This document shows positions 14,703-21,402 of a DNA stretch of 21,402 nucleotides, piece after piece. Under the pieces are notes generated by a model. It saw only the letters and a program-made list of their open reading frames with translations. It had not been told where the DNA came from and did no database searches. The stretch's first letter is position 1. Each line of letters starts with the position of its first letter. The position numbers and the translations under genes are program-made. Origin of the DNA: Candidatus Magasanikiibacteriota bacterium (GTDB taxonomy: Bacteria > Patescibacteriota > Patescibacteriia > Magasanikbacterales > UBA922). Location: the NCBI GenBank assembly GCA_023246555.1, contig JAHFIC010000007.1, positions 1 through 21,402 of the forward strand, in the 5' to 3' direction.

Positions 14703-16025
14703 TTAAGTCGTTTGTGTCAAGTGTGGACGCAGTTCTCCGCTCAAAAAAATTGAACCGGTTACGAGAAGTATATCATGATTTTTCATTTTTTTTATGGTAT
14801 CGGCAAGCGCATCGAGAGGGTCGATGTGTATAGAGATGTCTGCGCGCGGGAGAAGCTTTCTGAATTGCGTTGCAATGGCGCCGGGGGATGCGACTTTTCT
14901 AAATGGGTTCATGGTATTTCTCGTACAGGCGATCGATGCGGGATTCAGTAGCGCAAGTTGGCGCACCATACTGCGAGTATCCTTATCGGCCGAGAACCCC
15001 ACAATTACATGGATATGTTGTTTTTTTGTTTTTTTTATTTCTTGAACTGTCTCAATCGTCGTTTTCATTTTGTCCGGATTGTGCGCGCCGTCTATAATGA
15101 TGAAGGGGCGTTTGGAAACTACCTCCATGCGAATCGGTTGAACTGCCTGAGCGAGTCCTTGTTTGATTGCGGATTCCGGAAGTTGAAGCGCATGAGCAAT
15201 ATCAATGACCAGTGCGGCATTGGTCGTCTGATGCTTGCCGATAGCGGCAATGGAGTATGGCTGTTCTTTATATTCAAAATCAACGCCGTCTATGCCTTGG
15301 GTTTTTATTCGTAATTCATGATCCCGGATTTGGTGAAGTGGCGCGGATTTTTTTCTACAGTGTTGTTCGATAACGCGGAGGACTTTCGGATTTTTTTCAA
15401 GCGTAAACACATCGCATCCTCGCGTGATAATTCCCGTTTTTTCTTTCGCAATCGCTGTTTTGGTATTCCCAAGAATTTCAGTATGATCAAGTCCGATCGA
15501 GGTAATGACCGCGATATCTTTTTTCGCGATGACGTTGGTGGAGTCAAAACGGCCGCCCAAACCGACTTCGATTACTGCCCATTCCACGTGGTTTTGCGCG
15601 AAATACAAGAATCCAATTGCGGTTTGGATATCAAACAACGATGGCGGATCACCACCATAGAGCGAGAGATAGGTGTTCAAGGTTTTTTTCATTGTTTTAA
15701 TTATGTACGAAAGTTCACGAACTCCCATGATGCGTTCGTTCACTTGCCACCGTTCACGCATGATGCTCGGATGCGGAGAAATCATGAGGCCGGTCTTTTT
15801 CCCTCCTGCTTTGAGTACCGCGTGTAAAAATGTACAGACCGATCCCTTTCCACTTGTCCCTGCGACGTGAATGGTATGCGGAATGTGTTGTTCGGGATGA
15901 TCAAGAAGCGACAAGAGCCGCCGCATGCGAACGAGATATTTCGCTCGGTCCTGTCCGCGCTCCATGTATTCACGACGGGGGAGGTTGGCGAGTGAAATGA
16001 GGAATTGTTCCGGATCACGCGGCAT
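14703..16025 (-). CDS. folC: Folylpolyglutamate synthase / dihydrofolate synthase
   Basis: FolC joins glutamate to dihydropteroate and extends the polyglutamate tail of folates, using ATP. From ATG 16025 it has 440 residues. The P-loop is GTSGKGS at 56-62 (VAGTSGKGSVCTF). SPHPSIMRERWQVN is the mobile substrate loop, EVGLGGRFDSTNV carries the Mg-binding region and the Mur-ligase-like GLDHTEILG follows; DGAHNPDKM begins the C-terminal domain. The frame is open to 16079, but MPRDPEQFLISLANL is a natural N-terminus, and ATG 16025 overlaps the stop of the CADD-like gene (ATGCCGCGTGA, 11 bases), a sign of translational coupling. Bifunctionality is inferred from the neighbouring folP. Confidence 0.94.
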   Translation of the reverse strand: MPRDPEQFLISLANLPRREYMERGQDRAKYLVRMRRLLSLLDHPEQHIPHTIHVAGTSGKGSVCTFLHAVLKAGGKKTGLMISPHPSIMRERWQVNERIMGVRELSYIIKTMKKTLNTYLSLYGGDPPSLFDIQTAIGFLYFAQNHVEWAVIEVGLGGRFDSTNVIAKKDIAVITSIGLDHTEILGNTKTAIAKEKTGIITRGCDVFTLEKNPKVLRVIEQHCRKKSAPLHQIRDHELRIKTQGIDGVDFEYKEQPYSIAAIGKHQTTNAALVIDIAHALQLPESAIKQGLAQAVQPIRMEVVSKRPFIIIDGAHNPDKMKTTIETVQEIKKTKKQHIHVIVGFSADKDTRSMVRQLALLNPASIACTRNTMNPFRKVASPGAIATQFRKLLPRADISIHIDPLDALADTIKKMKNHDILLVTGSIFLSGELRPHLTQTT

Positions 16026-16692
16026 GGGCTGGAAAATACGCGCGCATGACTCCATCCAAAAATTGCCACAAAGCATCACGGCCCGCTTTTACGGCTTGTC
16101 GCACTCGATCGCGTTCCGTTTCTCCGTTTGCGTGTTTTTCAATCATCTTCCACCAGGCATTCGCGTGCTCAATATCAAGCACGCTGTGGACCCGAAAAAA
16201 ATCAGTTCCGCTTTTTTCCACGATGGCATAGTGTTCGGCAAGCCCACGAAGCTTGCTTTCCGCGACGGTTGGAATTTGCGATTCATACGCGGCGAGTCCG
16301 GCGGCGCCTTCGACTGCGGAGGATTGCGAAAGCCGCCGGAAGGTGTTGATCGCTGATTGTGTTTCCGGAAGCGGCGAAGACTGTTCTACCATCGTGCGCG
16401 TCGCACCAATGGCTTCTGCAAAACGGAGCCACAATTCGCGATGGTTATGTTGTCCATGTTCTTCATCGTAGAGATTATCCGTGATTGCCTGGCGATCTGC
16501 GGGGTCATCGCACTGGCTGTGAGTCGCACTTAAAAATTTCGGAAAGTTTTTTTCCAGATGGTAATATTGTTCTGCGTATTTGCGCATAACCTCAATCGGC
16601 AATGTGCCCGCTTCCCAGTGGCGATAAAACGGATGGGTGAGCATGTGCCGCGCTTGAATGATTTCTTTGAGCTCCGCAATGAATGTTTGCAT
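16015..16692 (-). CDS. CADD-like haem-oxygenase-fold protein, putative p-aminobenzoate synthase
   Basis: The 225-residue helical protein resembles Chlamydia CADD (CT610) along its whole length, with matching blocks HMLTHPFYRHW, YAEQYYHLEKNFPKFLSATHSQCDD, DEEHGQHNH and AAYESQIPTVAESKLRGL. By my alignment from memory, the dinuclear metal ligands of CADD are all kept: Glu77, His84, Glu137, His169, Asp173 and His176. Tyr23 aligns with CADD Tyr27, reported as the side chain cleaved to form p-aminobenzoate, and Lys147 aligns with CADD Lys152, the proposed amino donor. It lies 20 bases after folP and overlaps folC by 11 bases, exactly where a pABA supplier would be expected. PqqC and TenA share the fold but not this context. 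The function is inferred, not shown. Confidence 0.88.
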   Translation of the reverse strand: MQTFIAELKEIIQARHMLTHPFYRHWEAGTLPIEVMRKYAEQYYHLEKNFPKFLSATHSQCDDPADRQAITDNLYDEEHGQHNHRELWLRFAEAIGATRTMVEQSSPLPETQSAINTFRRLSQSSAVEGAAGLAAYESQIPTVAESKLRGLAEHYAIVEKSGTDFFRVHSVLDIEHANAWWKMIEKHANGETERDRVRQAVKAGRDALWQFLDGVMRAYFPAHAA

Positions 16693-16712
16693 AGAGAAAA
16701 TTTATTATCTTT

Positions 16713-17525
16713 TTAAGAATACGCAACGATCGCATCGGCCACCATGGCCGCGCGCTTCATTTCCTTTACATCATGCGCGCGGATAATGGCAGCACCCCCC
16801 TGGATTGCCAGCACGGCCGCGGCAAGCGTTCCTTCCAGTCGTTCTTCCATTGGCAAACCAGTGATCGTGCCGATGAAAGACTTTCGTGACGGCCCAATGA
16901 GCACCGGGCAATTGAGTGCCGTAAATGCGCGAATATGAGAAAGAATCGTAAGATTGTGCTCCAGTGTTTTCCCGAAACCGATGCCCGGATCGACCATGAT
17001 GTCAACAATGCCGGCATGCCTCGCGGCGAGAATGCGATCTGAAAGATACGCGGATATTTCCGCGATCACGTCCGTATATACCGGCATCTGTTGCATGTCT
17101 TTTGGCATGCCTTGCATATGCATAATCACGACTCCAGCATTCGTCTCCGCCGCTATGCGGATCATTTCTGGATTTTGAAGGCCGGTGATATCATTTACGA
17201 TTCGCGCACCGGCAGACATTGCTTCTCGGGCGACGTGCGGCTTATAGGTATCAATAGAGATCGGCACGGAAATTCGTGTTGCGAGCTGTTCGATGACCGG
17301 AATCACTCGGCGTAACTCTTCTTCTTCTGGCACTGGCTCCGATCCTGGCCGCGAACTTTCTCCGCCAATATCAATGATATCGGCCCCCTCTTCCGCCATG
17401 GTAAGGCCGCGGCGGACAGCGTTTTCAGGATCGAGAAATTGTCCACCATCGGAAAAAGAATCTGGTGTGACGTTAAGAACCCCCATAATGCGTGTCTTCG
17501 GCATATGGTATTCACCATCGTACAT
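16713..17525 (-). CDS. folP: Dihydropteroate synthase
   Basis: FolP condenses p-aminobenzoate with the pterin pyrophosphate to give dihydropteroate and is the sulfonamide target. It has 270 residues in a TIM barrel. Signatures are MGVLNVTPDSFSDGG (14-28), DIIDIGGESSRPGSEP (about 49-64), ISIDTYKPHVA, GARIVNDITG, VDPGIGFGKTLEHNL, LIGPSRKSFIG and RAHDVKEM. ATG 17525 has GAGG about 10 bases upstream; a second ATG at 17504 gives a 263-residue protein starting MPKTRIMG and is possible. It starts 30 bases after dprA and precedes the CADD-like gene and folC. The other pterin genes (folE, folB, folK) are not in the window. Confidence 0.96.
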   Translation of the reverse strand: MYDGEYHMPKTRIMGVLNVTPDSFSDGGQFLDPENAVRRGLTMAEEGADIIDIGGESSRPGSEPVPEEEELRRVIPVIEQLATRISVPISIDTYKPHVAREAMSAGARIVNDITGLQNPEMIRIAAETNAGVVIMHMQGMPKDMQQMPVYTDVIAEISAYLSDRILAARHAGIVDIMVDPGIGFGKTLEHNLTILSHIRAFTALNCPVLIGPSRKSFIGTITGLPMEERLEGTLAAAVLAIQGGAAIIRAHDVKEMKRAAMVADAIVAYS

Positions 17526-17554
17526 GAAGGCATGACCTCGCGCAAGTGTGAGAG

Positions 17555-18442
17555 CTACATGCGTGCGTACATCATGCCGCCAAGCCGGCGGATGACACCC
17601 TGGAGTTCCATCATGGTGATGACCCCCATGAGCGCGTGACTTTGAATCCCGGATTGCGCGATCAATTCATCGAGATGGAGCGGTTGGTGTTCCAAAAGCG
17701 CTAGGATGGTGTGTTCCACTGGCAGTGTGCCGCGCTTTGAGGAAGTTTTTTCATTCGGTCGCGAATGCACCAGTGACCGTAGCTGAAGAAGATCCAAGAG
17801 TTCTTCCGGATCGACAATCGGAGTGGCGCCCGTGGCAATAAGTTCATTGACACCACGAGAGGTGAGAGACGTGATGCTTTGCGGTACCGCAAAAACATCG
17901 CGGCCATTGTCGGTCGCGCATTGGGCAGTGATGAGAGCGCCTGATCCCTCCGCCGCCTCGATCACAATTGTCGCACGACTAAGTCCAGCAATAATGCGGT
18001 TCCGTTTCGGATAGGTGAATTTAGATGATGGCGTTCGTGGCGGATACTCGCTTATAACGGCGCCGCCGTGGGCGATGATTTCTTGGGCGAGTCTCGTGTG
18101 TGTGCGCGGGGTGATTGATTCATCATCCACGCCAGATCCAAGAACCGCGACCGTGATCCCGCCGGTTTTGAGCGTCGTTTCGTGCGCGATACTGTCAATA
18201 CCAAAGGCCAAACCGCTCACGATCGGACACCCCGCATGCACCAGGATGCGGGTAATATCCTCGGTGATTTGTTTTCCATACAGGGTATTTTTTCTTGATC
18301 CAACAATGGCGATGCCATGCTCGAGTGGGGGAATAGTGCCGCGCACGAACAGCGTGTTTGGCGGATCATGTATTTCTTTGAGCGCTGAAGGATACAATGG
18401 ATCATGAAGAGAGACGTTCATGATGGCAGTCGATGAGTCCAT
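17555..18442 (-). CDS. dprA: DNA processing protein DprA/Smf
   Basis: DprA binds incoming single-stranded DNA and loads RecA during natural transformation. It has 295 residues. The Rossmann-like core (about 45-210) has IAIVGSRKNTLYGKQ (44-58), VSGLAFGIDSIAHETTL (75-91), VLGSGVDD (100-107), YPKRNRIIAGLSRATIVIEA (144-163) and GSGALITAQCA (167-177). A DprA-type winged helix lies at about 243-293. The N-terminal SAM domain of longer homologs is missing. The start is 6 bases after the pth stop; a second ATG at 18421 is possible. Patescibacteria often keep competence-type DNA uptake genes, which fits. Confidence 0.95.
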   Translation of the reverse strand: MDSSTAIMNVSLHDPLYPSALKEIHDPPNTLFVRGTIPPLEHGIAIVGSRKNTLYGKQITEDITRILVHAGCPIVSGLAFGIDSIAHETTLKTGGITVAVLGSGVDDESITPRTHTRLAQEIIAHGGAVISEYPPRTPSSKFTYPKRNRIIAGLSRATIVIEAAEGSGALITAQCATDNGRDVFAVPQSITSLTSRGVNELIATGATPIVDPEELLDLLQLRSLVHSRPNEKTSSKRGTLPVEHTILALLEHQPLHLDELIAQSGIQSHALMGVITMMELQGVIRRLGGMMYARM

Positions 18443-18448
18443 AGCGGT

Positions 18449-18994
18449 TTATGCGATGAGCGCGCGCGCTTCATGGGCGGCTCGCTTGATTGCACTCTCG
18501 ACCTCTTTTCGTTCAAAAAATCCGAATCGTCCGAGCACAAACGATTGCGTGTCACGCATGTGTTTTTCATTGTGACTTCGGATTCCGACGCGGATCCGAG
18601 TAAAATCTTCTGTACCGAGGCGTTCAATAATCGACTGAACGCCATTGTGTCCCGCTGATCCGCGATTGGTCTGCACCTTGAGATCACCCAAAAGGATGTC
18701 TTTATCATCATGAATCACAATACTGTCACGGGGCGGGATCTGGTAAAAGTGCGCGATGGCTTGAACAGACATTCCTGAATCATTCATGAATGTTTGCGGT
18801 TTCGCCAAGAGAATCTTTTCGCCACCGACCGTACAGCCGGAGATATCGGCATTGAATTTTTTCGAGAATTCCCAAAGAGACGGCTCGTAGGGAAGAAGTT
18901 CGTCTCGGAGCGCATCGAGCACTAAAAATCCAACGTTATGCCGCGTTTTTTTGTATTGTTTGCCGGGATTGCCAAGCCCCACGATGAGCTTCAT
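18449..18994 (-). CDS. pth: Peptidyl-tRNA hydrolase
   Basis: Pth cleaves the ester bond of peptidyl-tRNAs that drop off the ribosome and recycles the tRNA. It has 181 residues, close to the bacterial norm of about 190. The N-terminus is the family signature MKLIVGLGNPGKQYKKTRHN, with Asn9 and catalytic His19. KPQTFMNDSG (65-74) carries Asn71, IHDDKDI (94-100) carries the catalytic Asp, and GSAGHNGVQSI (112-122) carries Asn117. It lies 25 bases downstream of der and directly before dprA. Confidence 0.97.
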   Translation of the reverse strand: MKLIVGLGNPGKQYKKTRHNVGFLVLDALRDELLPYEPSLWEFSKKFNADISGCTVGGEKILLAKPQTFMNDSGMSVQAIAHFYQIPPRDSIVIHDDKDILLGDLKVQTNRGSAGHNGVQSIIERLGTEDFTRIRVGIRSHNEKHMRDTQSFVLGRFGFFERKEVESAIKRAAHEARALIA

Positions 18995-19019
18995 AATAGA
19001 GTGTAAATTTATTTCAAGA

Positions 19020-20396
19020 CTAACGTTTCAACTTGGTTAATTTTATCACAATCGGCGTCGCGAAGAATTCGAATTGATCGCGCAGACGCTGTTCAATATA
19101 ACGGATGTATGACGGGTGCACCGAGGTTCTGTATTTTACAAACAACTCAAACACTGGAGGATTCGTATCAATTTGCTTTAAACCGGTGAGCTCGGGGTGG
19201 CGCGTTCCTTTTCCGCGACTTGGTCGGTGTGCGTGTGTCGTTTGTTTCAAGAATTGTCGGAGCGTGTCTTCCGGGATTTCCGTATGCCGTGCGTTCCACG
19301 CGCGCGTGAGCGCCGGAAAAATTTGATGCACGCGATACCCCGTCAGCCCGGAGACAAAAATAATTGGCGCAAAATTCACATGCGGAAAATACGAAAGCAC
19401 CATGCGTTCTACATCGTGGCGTTTCGTGTCGCTATTATCCTCTGACAGATCCCATTTATTGACAAGAATGACAACGCTTTTTGCCTTTCGTTCAATGAGG
19501 CCGCCCAATTGTAAATCTTGCGATGCAATCGGCTGGCTTCCATCAATGACCAAAAGAATAATGTCGGAAGATCCGATCGCGTGAATGCTTTTTCCGATGC
19601 CCATTTTTTCTAATTCACCGCTGACAGCTGCTTTTCTCCGAATGCCGGCAGTATCAATGAAAAGAATCGGCTGATCTTCGTATGTGACGAGCGTGTCATG
19701 GGGTTCGCGAGTCGTATGCGGCAGAGGAGAGACTATGACGCGTTCTTCGCCAATGAGCTTATTAAACAGCGACGATTTTCCCACATTCGGTTTCCCGATA
19801 ACGGCAACGCGTATAGGCGGCGTTTTTCCATCTTGTTCTATCTCTTTTGGACGGCGTTTGCTTTTCTCGAGAATGTCAAAGAGGAAATCAAGCGCATCGC
19901 CAACGTTTCTTCCGTTTGCCCCCGAAACAAAAATTGGTTTTCCAAATCCAAGTCGTTCATAGGAATGTTGTGTGACCGCTAAGGCATCTTTTTCCCGATC
20001 AATTTTATTGATGAGAACGACAACGCGTTTCCCACTGGCACGGCGCAATCGCTTTGCCAGTTCGCGTTCTCCGGGAAGCACGCCGACTTTTCCATCAACA
20101 ACAAGCGCGATGATGTCTGCCTCTTTCACTGCCAGTTCTGTTTGGTGAACAATTTCTTCCTCAAGCGGTACTTCCGGATCAAGGGTTAATCCGCCAGTGT
20201 CAATAAGCCGCATCTGTTTGCCGCGCCAGAGTATGGTGCCGATGTTTCGCGTGCGGGTAGTTCCGGGGATGTCAGACACCATGGCTTTATGCTCTTCGAT
20301 CAATCGATTGAAGAGCGTGGATTTGCCGACGTTGACTCGTCCGACGAGCGCAATCGTCGGAAGGTTTTCTGAGAGTATTGTGACAGGGGTTGCCAT
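19020..20396 (-). CDS. der: Ribosome assembly GTPase Der (EngA)
   Basis: Der is the tandem-GTPase factor for 50S subunit maturation. From ATG 20396 it has 458 residues; a TTG three codons upstream (20405) is less likely. G domain 1 has GRVNVGKST (19-27), a DTGG switch and NKID. G domain 2 has GKPNVGKSS (201-209), DTAGIRR and NKWD. The C-terminal KH-like domain holds LKQIDTNPPVFELFVKY. Both P-loops and base-recognition motifs are intact. It follows the LCP gene by 12 bases. Confidence 0.97.
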   Translation of the reverse strand: MATPVTILSENLPTIALVGRVNVGKSTLFNRLIEEHKAMVSDIPGTTRTRNIGTILWRGKQMRLIDTGGLTLDPEVPLEEEIVHQTELAVKEADIIALVVDGKVGVLPGERELAKRLRRASGKRVVVLINKIDREKDALAVTQHSYERLGFGKPIFVSGANGRNVGDALDFLFDILEKSKRRPKEIEQDGKTPPIRVAVIGKPNVGKSSLFNKLIGEERVIVSPLPHTTREPHDTLVTYEDQPILFIDTAGIRRKAAVSGELEKMGIGKSIHAIGSSDIILLVIDGSQPIASQDLQLGGLIERKAKSVVILVNKWDLSEDNSDTKRHDVERMVLSYFPHVNFAPIIFVSGLTGYRVHQIFPALTRAWNARHTEIPEDTLRQFLKQTTHAHRPSRGKGTRHPELTGLKQIDTNPPVFELFVKYRTSVHPSYIRYIEQRLRDQFEFFATPIVIKLTKLKR

Positions 20397-20408
20397 AAGA
20401 ATCAAAAG

Positions 20409-21402
20409 TTATTGATCGTTCATATCTTCTCCGAGAATAACAAGGATGTCGGTCTTTTTTTCGGCAATAGCACCCTCGGGAATTTTTTCTTTGATAGGGA
20501 TATGCAGTTCTTCCTTGAGCGCATCAACAAGCGTGGTCGGCGCCGTCTCGCGAAGAACATATATGGCGCTCGTTGGTTGCGGGCGTACCGCGGTGTTTCC
20601 AATGGTTAGAACGGGGAATGAAGCGTCCGTGAGGCGTTTTTTCATTCGCGCCGCCAGACCAGCGTGCCAGGTGCCGTTTTGAATTTCAATATTGATGTCT
20701 TTGAATATCGGTTGAGCCGCGATACTCTTGATTTGTGTCGGCGTATCATCGTTTTCTCCCGGAGTATCTTCAAAGATACGGAGAACGGCATGATTGATAT
20801 CACGAAAATTTCCTGATTTTGGAAGAAGCACAAACGCGCCGTCTGGTCCGACACCCGGCTCAAGGTACCCGGCATCGTTCGTGTCGAGCACCAGCGTGAT
20901 GATGCGGTCCGTAGAAAATTCTTTTGCCATTTTGATGAGCGCAAGGACTTCATAAAATTCCATGTTGGTAGTGATATGAGTGTCAAGCGCATCGAGTATG
21001 CCTTTAATGCGAATGGGATTTGTCAGGGTAGATACGGACAGCACTTTTTCTTTGAGCGCGAGAAGCATTTTTTGCTGGCGGCGGGAGCGCGCGAAATCCG
21101 ACCCTTCCCCGTTTGATCCGTGTCGAGAGCGTGCGTATTTAAGAGCGGTATCGCCATTCATCTGTTGAACGCCGCGTGCAAATGATACGGTTTGGTAGGC
21201 AAAATTTTCTGCCGGATAAAGCGGATCGCTGAATGATCTGTCTACGTTCACGGTTACGCCGTCAACCGCGTCCACAATATCTTTGAACGCGCGGAAATCA
21301 ACGCGAAGATAATAGTCGATGTCAATATCGAATGTTTTTTCCACCACTTCCGTTGCCACGGCAGCGCCCCACAGCGGTTTTTTCGCTTCGCCAAACGCGT
21401 TT
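20409..21402 (-). CDS. LytR-CpsA-Psr (LCP) family protein, 5' end outside window
   Basis: LCP proteins transfer glycopolymers from a lipid carrier to peptidoglycan on the outer face of the membrane. The frame is open through the window edge at 21402 (NAFGEAKKPLWGAAVATEVV...), so the membrane anchor and first part of the catalytic domain are missing; the GTG at 21359 is not the start. The visible LCP half has IDYYLRVDFRAFKDIVDAVDGV and, further on, LKYARSRHGS with the conserved Arg pair, then DFARSRRQQKML. A C-terminal LytR_C domain follows (INIEIQNGTWHAGLAARMKKR and after). With the D,D-carboxypeptidase and AftA-like protein, it suggests a glycan-decorated wall. Confidence 0.93.
   Translation of the reverse strand, partial: NAFGEAKKPLWGAAVATEVVEKTFDIDIDYYLRVDFRAFKDIVDAVDGVTVNVDRSFSDPLYPAENFAYQTVSFARGVQQMNGDTALKYARSRHGSNGEGSDFARSRRQQKMLLALKEKVLSVSTLTNPIRIKGILDALDTHITTNMEFYEVLALIKMAKEFSTDRIITLVLDTNDAGYLEPGVGPDGAFVLLPKSGNFRDINHAVLRIFEDTPGENDDTPTQIKSIAAQPIFKDINIEIQNGTWHAGLAARMKKRLTDASFPVLTIGNTAVRPQPTSAIYVLRETAPTTLVDALKEELHIPIKEKIPEGAIAEKKTDILVILGEDMNDQ

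Noticed and set aside
1..21402. CRISPR array, rRNA or intact insertion sequence
   Set aside because: No regularly spaced repeats, rRNA signatures or transposase motifs were seen on either strand.

Overview
The window looks like chromosomal DNA of a small-genome bacterium, most likely a member of the Candidate Phyla Radiation (Patescibacteria, Parcubacteria-like). This is an inference. The supporting signs are an AspRS with a Gly inserted in class II motif 2 (RSPGEFYQID), a short RelA/SpoT protein without the C-terminal regulatory half, a tRNA with no encoded CCA, few Shine-Dalgarno sequences, and tightly packed housekeeping genes. The backbone has moderate GC and A/T-rich spacers.

Layout. 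Positions 1-5552 (+ strand) hold aspS (5' end cut by the window), an AftA-like GT-C membrane glycosyltransferase, scpA, scpB and a D,D-carboxypeptidase. Positions 5553 to about 9015 form a GC-rich island of foreign appearance. It contains a decayed leftward gene whose product joins a nucleoside-phosphorylase-like domain to the C-terminal end of a SAVED domain (a CBASS-type sensor/effector relic). It also contains a perfect 26-bp palindrome, a near-consensus extended -10 promoter with a structured leader driving two unknown small genes, and a serine recombinase reduced to its zinc ribbon and coiled coil. Positions 9017-9167 (- strand) hold an intact tRNA-Leu(CAA), a 22-bp palindrome and the 3' piece of a second tRNA-Leu; these sit at the right edge of the island. 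Positions 9243-10933 (+) carry parA and parB. Positions 10935-21402 (- strand) are one long co-directional block, in transcription order: an LCP (LytR-CpsA-Psr) protein (cut by the window), der, pth, dprA, folP, a CADD-like protein, folC, topA and a RelA/SpoT homolog.

How the genes work together. ParA/ParB and ScpA/ScpB serve chromosome segregation and condensation. LCP, the D,D-carboxypeptidase and the AftA-like protein point to an envelope with peptidoglycan and attached glycans. Der, Pth, AspRS and tRNA-Leu serve translation. The folP, CADD-like and folC cluster is the most informative metabolic unit. The CADD-like protein keeps every metal ligand and the sacrificial Tyr and Lys positions of Chlamydia CADD, so this organism may make p-aminobenzoate by destroying its own protein side chain and pass it to dihydropteroate synthase.

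No rRNA, CRISPR array or intact transposase was seen.
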